Origin: Pseudomonas sp. WS 5079
GTDB lineage: Bacteria > Pseudomonadota > Gammaproteobacteria > Pseudomonadales > Pseudomonadaceae
Length of the DNA stretch: 64,000 nt
Direction of reading: 5' to 3'
Assembly (NCBI RefSeq): GCF_012985465.1
Contig: NZ_JAAQWN010000002.1
Coordinates: forward strand, 248,001 to 312,000
The position numbers and the translations under genes are program-made. The notes beneath the pieces are model-generated. The model worked only from the letters and a program-made list of their open reading frames with translations. It ran no database searches and was not told the origin of the DNA. This document shows positions 38,143-49,512 of this stretch, in pieces. Each line of letters opens with the position of its first letter. The stretch's first letter is position 1.

Positions 38143-39681
38143 ATGACCCCTTCTACCTTGCCTGCTCCACCCCTTGCCGAAGTCTATGATGTTGCCGTTA
38201 TCGGTGGTGGGATCAATGGCGTGGGCATCGCGGCAGACGCGGCCGGTCGCGGCCTGTCGGTATTCCTTTGCGAAAAGGACGACCTGGCCAGCCACACCTC
38301 GTCCGCCAGCAGCAAGCTGATCCACGGCGGCCTGCGCTATCTTGAACATTACGAATTCCGCCTGGTGCGCGAGGCCCTGGCCGAACGCGAAGTGCTGCTG
38401 GCCAAGGCTCCGCACATCGTCAAGCAGATGCGCTTTGTGCTGCCCCATCGCCCGCACCTGCGCCCGGCCTGGATGATTCGCGCCGGCCTGTTCCTGTATG
38501 ACCACCTCGGCAAGCGCGAAAAACTCGCAGGTTCCAAGAGCCTGAAGTTCGGTGCCGACAGCCCGCTGAAAAGCGAGATCACCAAGGGCTTCGAATACTC
38601 CGACTGCTGGGTCGACGACGCACGCCTGGTAGTACTCAATGCCATGGCCGCCCGGGAAAAAGGTGCGCATATCCACACCCAGACCCGCTGCGTCAGCGCC
38701 CGTCGCAGCAAGGGCCTGTGGCACCTGCACCTGGAACGCGCCGATGGCAGCCTGTTGTCGATCCGCGCCAAGGCCCTGGTGAATGCGGCCGGCCCGTGGG
38801 TCGCCAAATTCATCAAGGATGACTTGAAGCTCGATTCGCCCTACGGCATCCGCCTGATCCAGGGTAGCCACCTGATCGTGCCAAAACTGTACGAAGGCGC
38901 CCATGCGCACATCCTGCAGAACGAGGATGGGCGTATCGTCTTCACCATTCCGTACCTCAACCACCTGACCATCATCGGCACCACCGACCGTGAGTACACC
39001 GGCGACCCAGCGAAAGTGGCGATCACCGAAGGTGAAACGGACTACATGCTCAAGGTGGTCAATGCCCACTTCAAGCAGCAGTTGAGTCGCGACGATATCG
39101 TGCACACCTATTCCGGCGTGCGTCCGCTGTGCAACGACGAGTCGGATAACCCGTCGGCCATCACCCGCGACTACACCCTGGCGCTGTCCGGTACTGGCGA
39201 GGAAGCGCCGATCCTGTCGGTGTTCGGCGGCAAGCTGACCACCTACCGCAAGCTTGCCGAGTCGGCCCTGGCGCAACTGGCCCCGTACTTCCCGCATATC
39301 AAGCCAAGCTGGACGGCCAAGGCCAGCCTGCCCGGCGGCGAAGACATGAGCACCCCAGAAGCCCTGGCCTCGGACATTCGCAGCAAGTTCGAGTGGATCC
39401 CCAGCGAAATCGCCCGCCGCTGGTCGACCACCTATGGCAGCCGCACCTGGCGCCTGCTCGAAGGCGTGCAATCGCTGGCCGACCTGGGCGAACACCTGGG
39501 TGGTGGCCTGTACACCCGGGAAGTCGACTACCTGTGCGCCGAGGAATGGGCGACCCAGGCCTACGACATCCTGTGGCGCCGCACCAAACTGGGGCTGTTC
39601 ACCACCTCCGAGGAGCAGGAAAACCTGCAGCGCTACCTGGTCAAGGTCGAGCAGAACCGCAACAAGATCGAAGCGGCCTGA
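38143..39681 (+). CDS. glpD: Aerobic glycerol-3-phosphate dehydrogenase
   Basis: A 512-residue flavoprotein. The FAD-binding GGGINGVGIAADAAGRG lies near residues 23-39, then SASSKLIHGGLRYLE and TIIGTTDREY. It oxidises glycerol-3-phosphate to dihydroxyacetone phosphate at the inner membrane and feeds quinone. GAGG lies before the ATG. A terminator follows. Confidence 0.97.
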   Translation: MTPSTLPAPPLAEVYDVAVIGGGINGVGIAADAAGRGLSVFLCEKDDLASHTSSASSKLIHGGLRYLEHYEFRLVREALAEREVLLAKAPHIVKQMRFVLPHRPHLRPAWMIRAGLFLYDHLGKREKLAGSKSLKFGADSPLKSEITKGFEYSDCWVDDARLVVLNAMAAREKGAHIHTQTRCVSARRSKGLWHLHLERADGSLLSIRAKALVNAAGPWVAKFIKDDLKLDSPYGIRLIQGSHLIVPKLYEGAHAHILQNEDGRIVFTIPYLNHLTIIGTTDREYTGDPAKVAITEGETDYMLKVVNAHFKQQLSRDDIVHTYSGVRPLCNDESDNPSAITRDYTLALSGTGEEAPILSVFGGKLTTYRKLAESALAQLAPYFPHIKPSWTAKASLPGGEDMSTPEALASDIRSKFEWIPSEIARRWSTTYGSRTWRLLEGVQSLADLGEHLGGGLYTREVDYLCAEEWATQAYDILWRRTKLGLFTTSEEQENLQRYLVKVEQNRNKIEAA

Positions 39682-39687
39682 GTGACA

Positions 39688-39723
39688 AAGCCCCTGCACC
39701 GAAAGGTCCAGGGGCTTTTTTTG
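39688..39723 (+). terminator. Intrinsic terminator after glpD
   Basis: AAAGCCCCTG and CAGGGGCTTT pair over CACCGAAAGGTC, followed by T7. Confidence 0.85.
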
Positions 39724-39752
39724 GCTCGCACATCGTAAGCAGACTCCTACAA

Positions 39753-39799
39753 ATTCGGTTTTCCGAACGCGATACCTCCCCCTATTCGGTTTGCCGGAC
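39753..39799. promoter_or_regulatory. Two AauR-type upstream sites of aatJ
   Basis: TTCGG-TTTT-CCGAA at 39754-39767 is a perfect inverted repeat. A second copy, TTCGG-TTTG-CCGGA, at 39785-39798 has one mismatch. They are 31 bp apart, three helical turns. TTCGG-N4-CCGAA is the motif reported for the acidic amino-acid regulator AauR of Pseudomonas. Confidence 0.75.
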
Positions 39800-39874
39800 T
39801 TAAACACCGGATAAACATCGTCACATAAAGTTAATCACCATATAAATCATATAGTTAGATCTTTATTAGCAGTC

Positions 39875-39890
39875 TGGCACGACTCATGCT
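39875..39890 (+). promoter_or_regulatory. Sigma-54 promoter of aatJ
   Basis: TGGCAC-GACTC-ATGCT places GG at 39876-39877 and GC at 39888-39889, the exact -24/-12 spacing of RpoN promoters (TGGCAC-N5-TTGCA). It is 80-110 bp downstream of the AauR-type sites. Confidence 0.8.
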
Positions 39891-40001
39891 CTACACTTGG
39901 GACGTGTTTGCCTGAGATGCTTCAGGAGCCGTCACAGGCATTCGCTGTATCGAAAGAGCCGTCCAGGCTTCATAAAAAAAACAAATGTCGAGGAAGTATT
40001 G

Positions 40002-40934
40002 ATGCGTATCGTTCCCCATATTTTGGGCGCAGCCATTGCTGCCGCTCTGATTAGCACTCCAGTCTTCGCCGCCGAACTGACCGGCACGCTGAAGAAAATC
40101 AAAGAGTCGGGCACCATCACCCTGGGCCACCGCGACGCCTCCATTCCGTTTTCCTACATTGCGGATGGTTCGGGCAAGCCAGTGGGCTACTCCCACGACA
40201 TTCAACTGGCCATCGTCAAAGCTGTCGAGAAAGACCTCGGCATGAAGGAAGGCGAGCTGAAGGTCAAATACAACCTGGTCACGTCGCAAACCCGTATCCC
40301 GCTGGTGCAGAACGGCACCGTGGACGTTGAGTGTGGTTCCACCACCAACAACGTTGAGCGTCAGCAACAAGTCGACTTCTCCGTCGGCATCTTCGAAATC
40401 GGTACCCGTCTGCTGTCCAAAAAGGACTCGACCTACAAGGATTTCGCTGACCTCAAGGGCAAGAACGTCGTGACCACCGCCGGCACCACGTCCGAGCGCA
40501 TTCTCAAGTCCATGAACGCTGATAAGCAGATGGGCATGAACGTGATCTCCGCCAAGGACCACGGTGAGTCCTTCCAGATGCTGGAAAGCGGCCGCGCCGT
40601 TGCCTTCATGATGGACGATGCGCTGCTGGCCGGTGAAATGGCCAAGGCCAAGACGCCTACCGACTGGGCCGTGACCGGCACGCCGCAATCCTTCGAAATC
40701 TACGGCTGCATGGTTCGCAAAGGCGATGCACCGTTCAAGAAGGCTGTGGATGACGCCATCATCGCCACCTACAAGTCTGGCGCAATCAACGACATCTACA
40801 CCAAGTGGTTCAGCTCGCCGATCCCACCAAAAGGCCTGAACCTGATGTTCCCGATGAGCGACGAACTCAAGGCCCTGATCGCCAATCCGACCGACAAAGC
40901 GGCGGACGACAAAACGGCTGAAAAAAAGTCCTGA
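40002..40934 (+). CDS. aatJ: Glutamate/aspartate ABC transporter substrate-binding protein
   Basis: A 310-residue periplasmic protein. The signal peptide MRIVPHILGAAIAAALIS... is likely cleaved after VFA. The family-3 solute-binding motif (GTITLGHRDASIPFSYIAD) and the ECGSTTNNVERQQQVDFS ligand segment fit GltI/AatJ. GAGGAAG before ATG 40002 decides the start. A stem-loop separates it from the permease genes, which would allow more binding protein than permease. Confidence 0.93.
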   Translation: MRIVPHILGAAIAAALISTPVFAAELTGTLKKIKESGTITLGHRDASIPFSYIADGSGKPVGYSHDIQLAIVKAVEKDLGMKEGELKVKYNLVTSQTRIPLVQNGTVDVECGSTTNNVERQQQVDFSVGIFEIGTRLLSKKDSTYKDFADLKGKNVVTTAGTTSERILKSMNADKQMGMNVISAKDHGESFQMLESGRAVAFMMDDALLAGEMAKAKTPTDWAVTGTPQSFEIYGCMVRKGDAPFKKAVDDAIIATYKSGAINDIYTKWFSSPIPPKGLNLMFPMSDELKALIANPTDKAADDKTAEKKS

Positions 40935-40953
40935 TTCCGAACTAACCTTATCC

Positions 40954-40979
40954 CCTGGGGGAGCCAACCCTCCCTCAGG
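40954..40979 (+). other. Stem-loop between aatJ and aatQ
   Basis: CCTGGGGGAG and CTCCCTCAGG pair for ten positions (one G-T) over CCAACC. No T run follows, so mRNA 3'-end protection or partial attenuation is more likely than full termination. Confidence 0.55.
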
Positions 40980-41126
40980 TGCCTGTTACTACCTGCTGGC
41001 ATTATTTGGAACACTCGACCTGGCGGTTTGCGAGCCGATCGTGTGTGTCTGACGTTCACCGTCAGGCGGGAATGGATCTTCCCCAAGCGGGTGCTTGTAC
41101 ATCGATCGATTTCGGGGGAGACCCTA

Positions 41127-41873
41127 ATGAATTACAACTGGGACTGGGGCGTATTCTTCAAGTCCACCGGCGTGGGCAGCGAGACTTATCTCGACTGGTT
41201 CATCTCCGGTTTGGGCTGGACCATCGCCATCGCCGTCGTGGCATGGATCGTCGCCTTGCTACTGGGCTCGATGCTGGGTGTGATGCGCACGATGCCTAAC
41301 CGCCTCGTAGCCGGTATCGCCACCTGCTACGTGGAACTGTTTCGTAACGTGCCGCTGCTGGTTCAGCTGTTCATCTGGTACTTCCTGGTACCTGACCTGC
41401 TGCCACAAAACCTGCAGGACTGGTACAAACAAGACTTGAACCCGACCACCTCGGCCTACCTGAGCGTTGTCGTGTGCCTGGGCCTGTTCACCGCCGCCCG
41501 CGTATGTGAACAAGTGCGTACCGGTATCCAGGCGCTGCCTCGCGGCCAGGAAGCCGCCGCGCGTGCCATGGGTTTCAGCCTGTCACAGATCTACTGGAAC
41601 GTGCTGCTGCCCCAGGCCTACCGGATCATCATCCCGCCGCTTACCTCGGAATTCCTCAACGTGTTCAAGAACTCCTCCGTGGCGTCCTTGATCGGCCTGA
41701 TGGAATTGCTGGCACAAACCAAGCAGACCGCCGAATTCTCGGCCAACCTGTTTGAAGCCTTCACCCTGGCCACGCTGATCTACTTCACCCTGAACATGAG
41801 CCTGATGCTGCTGATGCGCCTGGTCGAGAAGAAAGTCGCGGTGCCTGGCCTGATTTCCGTGGGGGGCAAATAA
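41127..41873 (+). CDS. aatQ: Glutamate/aspartate ABC permease
   Basis: A 248-residue permease. The start MNYNWDWGVF at 41127 follows GGGGAGACCCTA; the frame extends 33 codons upstream without a site. Polar amino-acid permease (HisM/GltJ) motif: ARVCEQVRTGIQALPRGQEAAARAMG, the EAA loop contacting the ATPase. Pairs with aatM. Confidence 0.94.
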   Translation: MNYNWDWGVFFKSTGVGSETYLDWFISGLGWTIAIAVVAWIVALLLGSMLGVMRTMPNRLVAGIATCYVELFRNVPLLVQLFIWYFLVPDLLPQNLQDWYKQDLNPTTSAYLSVVVCLGLFTAARVCEQVRTGIQALPRGQEAAARAMGFSLSQIYWNVLLPQAYRIIIPPLTSEFLNVFKNSSVASLIGLMELLAQTKQTAEFSANLFEAFTLATLIYFTLNMSLMLLMRLVEKKVAVPGLISVGGK

Positions 41874-42544
41874 TGGACTTCGATTTCAGCGGCATTATCC
41901 CAGCCATGCCCGGCCTGTGGAACGGCATGGTCATGACCTTGAAGCTGATGGTCATGGGCGTGGTCGGCGGTATCTTCCTCGGTACCATCCTGGCCTTGAT
42001 GCGCCTGTCCTCCAGCAAACTGCTGTCGCGCGTGGCCGGCGCCTATGTGAACTACTTCCGCTCGATCCCGCTGCTGTTGGTGATCACCTGGTTCTACCTG
42101 GCGGTACCATTCGTATTGCGCTGGATCACTGGCGAAGACACGCCAATCGGTGCATTCACCTCCTGCGTCGTGGCCTTCATGATGTTCGAGGCGGCGTACT
42201 TCTGCGAAATCGTGCGGGCCGGCGTGCAGTCGATCCCCAAGGGCCAGATGGCTGCGGCACAAGCGATGGGCATGACCTACAGCCAGACCATGCGCCTGAT
42301 CATCCTGCCCCAGGCGTTTCGCAAGATGACCCCGCTGCTGCTGCAGCAGAGCATCATCCTGTTCCAGGACACCTCGCTGGTCTACACCGTGGGCCTGGTG
42401 GACTTCCTCAACTCCGCCCGCTCCAACGGCGACATTATCGGCCGCTCCAATGAGTTCCTGATCTTTGCCGGTGTCGTCTACTTCATCATCAGCTTTGCCG
42501 CCTCGCTGCTGGTCAAGCGTCTGCAAAAAAGGTTTGCCGTATGA
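41873..42544 (+). CDS. aatM: Glutamate/aspartate ABC permease, second subunit
   Basis: A 223-residue HisM/GltK-type permease with five membrane segments and the EAA loop [22 protein letters not shown]. Its ATG shares one base with the aatQ stop, and it overlaps aatP by 4 bases, so all three are coupled. Confidence 0.94.
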   Translation: MDFDFSGIIPAMPGLWNGMVMTLKLMVMGVVGGIFLGTILALMRLSSSKLLSRVAGAYVNYFRSIPLLLVITWFYLAVPFVLRWITGEDTPIGAFTSCVVAFMMFEAAYFCEIVRAGVQSIPKGQMAAAQAMGMTYSQTMRLIILPQAFRKMTPLLLQQSIILFQDTSLVYTVGLVDFLNSARSNGDIIGRSNEFLIFAGVVYFIISFAASLLVKRLQKRFAV

Positions 42545-43275
42545 TCTCTATCAAGAACATCAACAAGTGGTATGGCGACTTCCAGGTGCTGACCGATTGC
42601 AGCACTGATGTCAAAAAAGGCGAAGTGATCGTGGTGTGCGGGCCATCCGGCTCGGGCAAGTCCACCCTGATCAAGTGCGTCAACGCCCTGGAACCGTTCC
42701 AGAAAGGTGACGTTGTGGTCGACGGCACCTCGATTGCCGACCCGAAGACCAACCTGCCGAAACTGCGCTCGCGCGTGGGCATGGTGTTCCAGCACTTCGA
42801 ACTGTTCCCGCACATGACCATCATAAAGAACCTGACCGTCGCACAGGTGAAGGTGTTGGGCCGCAGCGAAGAAGAGGCCAAGAAGAAAGCCCTGCAATTG
42901 CTCGAACGCGTGGGCCTGTCGGCGCACCAGGACAAGCATCCAGGCCAGCTTTCCGGCGGCCAGCAACAGCGCGTGGCGATTGCCCGTGCCCTGGCCATGG
43001 ACCCGATCGTCATGCTGTTCGACGAACCGACTTCGGCCCTGGACCCGGAGATGGTCAACGAAGTGCTGGACGTGATGGTGCAACTGGCCCAGGAAGGCAT
43101 GACCATGATGTGCGTGACCCACGAAATGGGCTTCGCCCGCAGAGTGGCCGACCGTGTGATCTTCATGGATGCCGGCAAGATCATCGAAGACTGCCCTAAA
43201 GATGAGTTCTTCGGCGATATCAGCGCCCGTTCCGAACGTGCGCAGCACTTCCTCGAGAAAATCCTGCAGCACTAA
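42541..43275 (+). CDS. aatP: Glutamate/aspartate ABC ATP-binding protein
   Basis: A 244-residue ATPase of the polar amino-acid class: Walker [10 protein letters not shown] near residue 36, signature LSGGQQQR near 139, Walker [15 protein letters not shown]-loop VTHEMGFA. It energises uptake by AatJQM. Confidence 0.95.
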   Translation: MISIKNINKWYGDFQVLTDCSTDVKKGEVIVVCGPSGSGKSTLIKCVNALEPFQKGDVVVDGTSIADPKTNLPKLRSRVGMVFQHFELFPHMTIIKNLTVAQVKVLGRSEEEAKKKALQLLERVGLSAHQDKHPGQLSGGQQQRVAIARALAMDPIVMLFDEPTSALDPEMVNEVLDVMVQLAQEGMTMMCVTHEMGFARRVADRVIFMDAGKIIEDCPKDEFFGDISARSERAQHFLEKILQH

Positions 43276-43308
43276 GCACAACACAGCGTCCACTGTAGAA
43301 ACCGGGCC

Positions 43309-43398
43309 CTGTGGGAGCGGGCTTGCCCGCGATTGCGGCGTATCAGTCAACCTGTCTGTGGTTGACCTACCGTCATCGCGGGCAAGCCTGCTCCCACA
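43309..43398. repeat. REPIN between aatP and aauS
   Basis: TGTGGGAGCGGGCTTGCCCG at 43309 and the mirror CATCGCGGGCAAGCCTGCTC at the right end, arms about 25 bp, loop about 40 bp. Confidence 0.85.
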
Positions 43399-43437
43399 CC
43401 GGTCCAGGCAAGCGCTGGTTGACCCAAGGCATCTGTG

Positions 43438-45335
43438 ATGAAATGCGACCCCACCCTCTATCGCGCCGCGCCGCCATCACTTGCCGTGAAGCCTCGTCTG
43501 ATTCGCCAGTTGTTCCTGCCGCCCCTGATCATCCTGTTGATGATCGGCCTGGGTTTTATCGGCTTCTGGACCAGCGAGCACTACGGCATCCGCACCCTGG
43601 GCGAGAACGGCGAGCGTCAGTTGGAGCTGCATGCGCGCACGGTCGAGAGTGAGATCAGCAAATACACCTACCTGCCCAGCCTGCTGGAACTGGAATCCAG
43701 CGTCTCCAGGCTGTTGGCCGAGCCAAGCCCGGAACACCGGCAAGCCGTCAACGAATACCTCGAAGGCCTGAACCGGCGTAGCCGCAGTCGGGCGATTTAT
43801 GTGATGGACACCACCGGCCGTGTGATGGCCACCAGCAACTGGCGCGATGTTGACAGCTACCTGGGTGAAGACCTGTCGTTCCGCGCCTATTTCCAGAACG
43901 CCGTGCGTGGCCAGCCCGGCCGTTTCTATGGCATCGGCAGCACCAATGGCGAACCCGGCTACTACCTGGCCCATGGCCTGGAAGAACGCGGCAAGATCAT
44001 TGGCGTCGCGGTGGTCAAAGTGCGCCTCGAAGCGCTGGAAGAACGCTGGCAGCGCGCGCGCCTGGAAGCTTTTGTCAGCGATGAGAACGGCATCATCATC
44101 CTCTCCAGCGACCCGGCGCGCCGGCTCAAGGCCGTGCGCCCGCTGAGCGACGATACCAAGGAGCGCCTGGCTCGCAGCCTGCAATATTACTGGGCGACCC
44201 TCAACGAACTGCAACCCCTGGCCCGCGAACAGCTGGATGCTGGTACCGAGAAGCTGACGTTCCCGGCCAACAGTGAAGTGGTGACCGACGACCAGGAAGT
44301 CACCTACCTCGCCCAGACCCGACCGCTGAACGACACGCCGTGGAACTTCACCCTGCTCACCCCGCTCAACGACCTGCGCCAGGCGGCGATCAACCAGGGC
44401 ATCCTCGTCGCCGTGGCCTTTGCCCTGGTGGCGTTCCTGCTGATTGCCTGGAACGAGCGACGCAAGGTGATCGCCACGCGCCTGGCTGCCCGCGAGGCCC
44501 TGCAAGAAGCCAACAACCAGCTGGAGCGGCGGATTGCCGAGCGCACCGCCGACCTGCGGGCCAGCAACGAACGGCTCAAGGCGCAGATCCGCGAACGCCG
44601 CCAGGCCGAAGAAACCCTGCGCCGGGCCCAGGACGAATTGGTCCAGGCCGGCAAACTGGCGGCCATCGGCCAGATGTCCACCAGCATCGCCCATGAACTG
44701 AACCAGCCCCTGGCGGCCCTGCGCACCTTGTCCGGCAACACCGTGCGCTTCCTGGAACGCGGAGCCCTGGATACTGCCAGCACCAATCTCAAGACCATCA
44801 ACGAACTGATCGACCGCATGGGCCGCATCACCGCCAGCCTGCGCTCGTTTGCCCGACGCGGCGACGACCAGGGCGAAGCCAGCCTGGGCAAGGCCGTGGA
44901 TGCGGCGTTCCAGGTCCTGGGCAGCCGCCTCGACAGCCTGCCGCTGACCGTCCACCGTGGTTTTAGCCAGGCCCTGTTGCAGATCGACCAGACACGCCTG
45001 GAGCAGATCCTGGTCAACCTGATCGGCAACGCCCTGGATGCGATGCACGCCCAACCCGCCCCCGAGTTGTGGCTGGAAAGCGATATCAGCGACGGAAAAT
45101 ATCGCCTGCGGGTGCGGGACAACGGGCATGGCATCGACCCTGAGACCCGCAAGCATCTGTTCGAACCCTTTTTTACCACCAAACCCGGCGAGCAAGGGCT
45201 GGGCCTGGGCCTGACCCTGTCGGCCAGCCTTGCAGCGGCCACCGGCGGCAACCTGGCCGTCGAGCCCCCGGCCGTTGGTGGTACGGCCTTTGTCCTGAGC
45301 CTGCCCCTGGCAGGCCATCAACCCGGCGAATCGAT

Positions 45336-45339
<4 letters not shown>
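43438..45339 (+). CDS. aauS: Sensor histidine kinase for acidic amino acids (AauS type)
   Basis: A 633-residue protein from ATG 43438 (a GTG one codon earlier is possible). Two membrane segments (IILLMIGLGFIGFW near 35; GILVAVAFALVAFLLIAW near 325) flank a DctB-like periplasmic sensor domain. A coiled coil leads to the H box SIAHELNQPLAALR with His near 419, then N box NLIGNALDAM and G boxes GHGIDP and GLGLGL. It forms the DctB/DctD-like pair with the next gene, which it overlaps by 4 bases. Confidence 0.88.
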
Positions 45340-46676
<1,337 letters not shown>

Positions 46677-46686
46677 GGAGAACTGC

Positions 46687-47025
46687 GTGGATTTAGTCTT
46701 CAAGGCCGCCCTCGGTGCGGCGGTGGTATTGCTCCTGGCGGTGCTGGCCAAAACCAAGAACTATTACATCGCCGGCCTGGTGCCGCTGTTTCCGACCTTT
46801 GCCCTGATCGCCCACTACATCGTCGGCAAGGGCCGGTCGGTAGACGATCTGAAGACCACCATCGTGTTCGGCATGTGGTCGATCATTCCGTACTTTGTGT
46901 ACCTGGCGACGCTGTACGTGATGGTCGATCGCATGCGCCTGGAGGCCTCACTGGCGGTGGCCGCAGTGGCGTGGTTGATGGCGGCGACGGTGCTGGTGAG
47001 TGTGTGGATTCGAATCCACGCCTGA
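46687..47025 (+). CDS. glpM: GlpM-family membrane protein
   Basis: A 112-residue protein starting at GTG 46687 with AAGGAG six bases before. Four membrane segments: FKAALGAAVVLLLAVLA, YIAGLVPLFPTFALIAHYI, FGMWSIIPYFVYLATLY and SLAVAAVAWLMAATVLVSVW. It matches GlpM of P. aeruginosa, which has been linked to alginate production near glpD; the molecular role is not known. Ten bases after aauR. Confidence 0.8.
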   Translation: MDLVFKAALGAAVVLLLAVLAKTKNYYIAGLVPLFPTFALIAHYIVGKGRSVDDLKTTIVFGMWSIIPYFVYLATLYVMVDRMRLEASLAVAAVAWLMAATVLVSVWIRIHA

Positions 47026-47071
47026 CACTCCACCGCTCCCCTGTGGGAACTGGACCAACTCGACACCCCCA

Positions 47072-48110
47072 TAAAACCGAGCTGCCTACATCGCAGCCTC
47101 GCTAAAGCTCGACAGCTCCCACATTTGCTCCGTGTGCCTCCCCAATCCCTTGTAGGAGCTGTCGAGCCCCGGCGAGGCTGCGATAGGATCAACTCGGTAC
47201 ACCTGCAAAACCGAGCTGCCTGCATCGCAGCCTCGCTAAAGCTCGACAGCTCCCACATTTGCTCCGTGTGCCTCCCCAATCCCTTGTAGGAGCTGTCGAG
47301 CCCCGGCGAGGCTGCGATGGGATCGACTCGGTACACCTGCAAAACCCAGTCGCCTGCATCGCAGCCTCGCTAAAGCTCGACAGCTCCCACATTTGCTCCG
47401 TGTGCCTCCCCAATCCCTTGTAGGAGCTGTCGAGCCCCGGCGAAGCGGCGATAGGATCAACTCGGTACACCCATAAAACCCAGTCGCCTGCATCGCAGCC
47501 TCGCTAAAGCTCGACAGCTCCCACATTTGCTCAGTGTGTATCCCCAATCCCTTGTAGGAGCTGTCGAGCCCCGGCGAGGCTGCGATGGGATCGACTCGGT
47601 ACACCCATAAAACCCAGTTGCCTGCATCGCCGCCTCGCTAAAGCTCGACAGCTCCCACACTTGCTCCGTGTGCCTCCCCAATCCCTTGTAGGAGCTGTCG
47701 AGCCCCGGCGAGGCGGCGATGGGATCAACTCGGTATACCTACAAAACCGAGCTGCCCGCATCGCCGCCTCGCTAAAGCTCGACAGCTCCCACACTTGCTC
47801 CGTGTGCCTCCCCAATCCCTTGTAGGAGCTGTCGAGCCCCGGCGAGGCGGCGATGGGATCGACTCGGTACACCTGCAAAACCCAGTTGCCCGCATCGCAG
47901 CCTCGCTAAAGCTCGACAGCTCCCACACTTGCTCCGTGTCCTTCCCCGATCCCTTGTAGGAGCTGTCGAGCCCCGGCGAGGCTGCGATAGGATCAACTCG
48001 GTACACCCATAAAACCGAATTGCCCGCATCGCAGCCTCGCTAAAGCTCGACCGCTCCCACATTTGCTCAGTGTGCTTCCCCGAACCCTCATGGGAGCTGT
48101 GTGACTCCCA
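47072..48110. repeat. Tandem array of eight 134-bp REP-related inverted repeats
   Basis: Unit markers (AAAACC(G/C)A then TGCC) recur at 47077, 47211, 47345, 47479, 47613, 47747, 47881 and 48015, exactly 134 bp apart. Each unit has a left arm (ATCGCAGCCTCGC...GCTCGACAGCTCC) and a matching right arm (GGAGCTGTCGAGC...GGCGAGGCTGCGAT), so it can form a long hairpin over about 30 bp. Units 5 and 6 change both arms together (CGCCGCC with GGCGGCG). Unit 3 has a right-arm change only. Unit 8 has a decayed right arm. Confidence 0.93.
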
Positions 48111-48114
48111 GGGC

Positions 48115-49512
48115 TCAGCGCACGATCTTGTCAATCTGGATGCCGAGCTTTTTCAAGCGGTACCAGAAGCTGCGCTCGGAGATCCCGATCCTTGACGCCG
48201 CAGCCGCCTGCACCCCATTGCTCTCCTGCAACGCCGCCAGGATGTACGCCTTCTCCACTTCTGCCAGCGCCGCATCCAGGTCCCGAGGCACGCCCGGGCC
48301 TTCGCTGAGAATCGTCGTCACATCACCCGCCGTCGGCTGGGACGCAAACAGATAGGCCGGCAGGTCAATGTCCTCGATCACCGGGCTGGCCGCCACGATG
48401 GTCGCGCGCTCCACGCAGTTTTGCAGCTCGCGGATATTGCCCGGCCAGTTGTAGGCGGCCATGGCCTGCAAGGCATCTGCGCTGAAGCCGGTGATGCGTT
48501 TGCCGGCTGTGGCGCTCAGGCTGCGGGCAAAGTGCCGGGCCAGGGGGGCGATGTCTTCGACACGCTCGCGCAGGGCGGGCAGCGGGATCGGGAAGACGTT
48601 GAGACGGTAGTAGAGATCCTCGCGAAACTCCTTGTTCGCCACCGCATCCAGAAGGTTCTTGTTGGTGGCGGCGATCACCCGCACATCCACCTTGCGTTCA
48701 CGCGGGTCACCCACCGGCTCGATCACCCGCTCCTGCAAGGCGCGCAGGATCTTGGCCTGCAACGCCAAGGGCATATCGCCTACTTCGTCGAGAAACAGCG
48801 TGCCCTTGTCCGCCTGCATGAAGCGCCCTACCCGGTCAGCCACGGCGCCGGTAAACGCGCCTTTGCGATGACCGAACATTTCGCTTTCCAGCAAGCCTTC
48901 GGGGATTGCCGCGCAATTGACCGCCACAAAGGGTTTGTCTGCACGGTTGCCATGCTTGTGAATGGCGCGGGCGACCATTTCCTTGCCGGTGCCGCTTTCG
49001 CCGGTCAGCAAGATGGTGGCATTGCTCTCGCGCACCGAATCCACCGCCTGTAACACCCGGCGAAACGCCGGGCTGTCACCCACCAGGCTGTCGAACTGGG
49101 CGTGCTCATCAAGCTCGGCGCGCAGCCGTGCGTTGTCGCGCATGATGTCGCGAAACTGCAAGGCCTTGGCCACGGTGATGTCCAGCTCGTCGATATCGAA
49201 GGGCTTGGCAATGTAGTCGTAGGCACCATTGCGCATCGACTGCACGGCATTTTTCACCGTGCTGTAGGCCGTCATCACGATCACCGGCAACTGCGGGTAG
49301 CGCACCTTGATCTCGGCCAGCAGTTGCGGGCCGTCCATGCCGGGCATGCGCCAGTCGCTGATCACCAGGTCGATGTCTTCCTGCTCCAGCAACTTGAGGG
49401 CATGCAGGCCGTTGCCGGCGATAAACACCTGGATCTCGTTCTGGCTCAGGGCCGACGCCAGCAAGTCGCAGAGCTTGGGCTCGTCGTCGACCACCAATAT
49501 GTTATGCGTCAT
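48115..49512 (-). CDS. Sigma-54-dependent response regulator
   Basis: A 465-residue NtrC-type regulator starting MTHNILVVDDEPKL (49512). The receiver phosphoacceptor is in LVISDWRMPGMDG. The AAA+ domain has GESGTGKEM, an intact GAFTGA (HRKGAFTGAVAD) and LFLDEVGDMP. The Fis-type HTH near the end reads VQAAAASRIGISERSFWYRL. It overlaps its kinase gene by 11 bases. It is the last gene of the minus-strand set starting at 55436 and probably controls it; targets are not visible. Confidence 0.93.
   Translation of the reverse strand: MTHNILVVDDEPKLCDLLASALSQNEIQVFIAGNGLHALKLLEQEDIDLVISDWRMPGMDGPQLLAEIKVRYPQLPVIVMTAYSTVKNAVQSMRNGAYDYIAKPFDIDELDITVAKALQFRDIMRDNARLRAELDEHAQFDSLVGDSPAFRRVLQAVDSVRESNATILLTGESGTGKEMVARAIHKHGNRADKPFVAVNCAAIPEGLLESEMFGHRKGAFTGAVADRVGRFMQADKGTLFLDEVGDMPLALQAKILRALQERVIEPVGDPRERKVDVRVIAATNKNLLDAVANKEFREDLYYRLNVFPIPLPALRERVEDIAPLARHFARSLSATAGKRITGFSADALQAMAAYNWPGNIRELQNCVERATIVAASPVIEDIDLPAYLFASQPTAGDVTTILSEGPGVPRDLDAALAEVEKAYILAALQESNGVQAAAASRIGISERSFWYRLKKLGIQIDKIVR

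Noticed and set aside
47189-48006. Overlapping minus-strand frames with repeated peptides (MYRVDPIAASPGLDSSYKG...)
   Set aside because: They are translations of the 134-bp array. The period is not a multiple of three, so the same peptide appears in shifting frames, without binding sites or known domains.
47072-48110. CRISPR array
   Set aside because: Whole 134-bp units repeat, including what would be spacers; no cas genes are near and arms form long palindromes.
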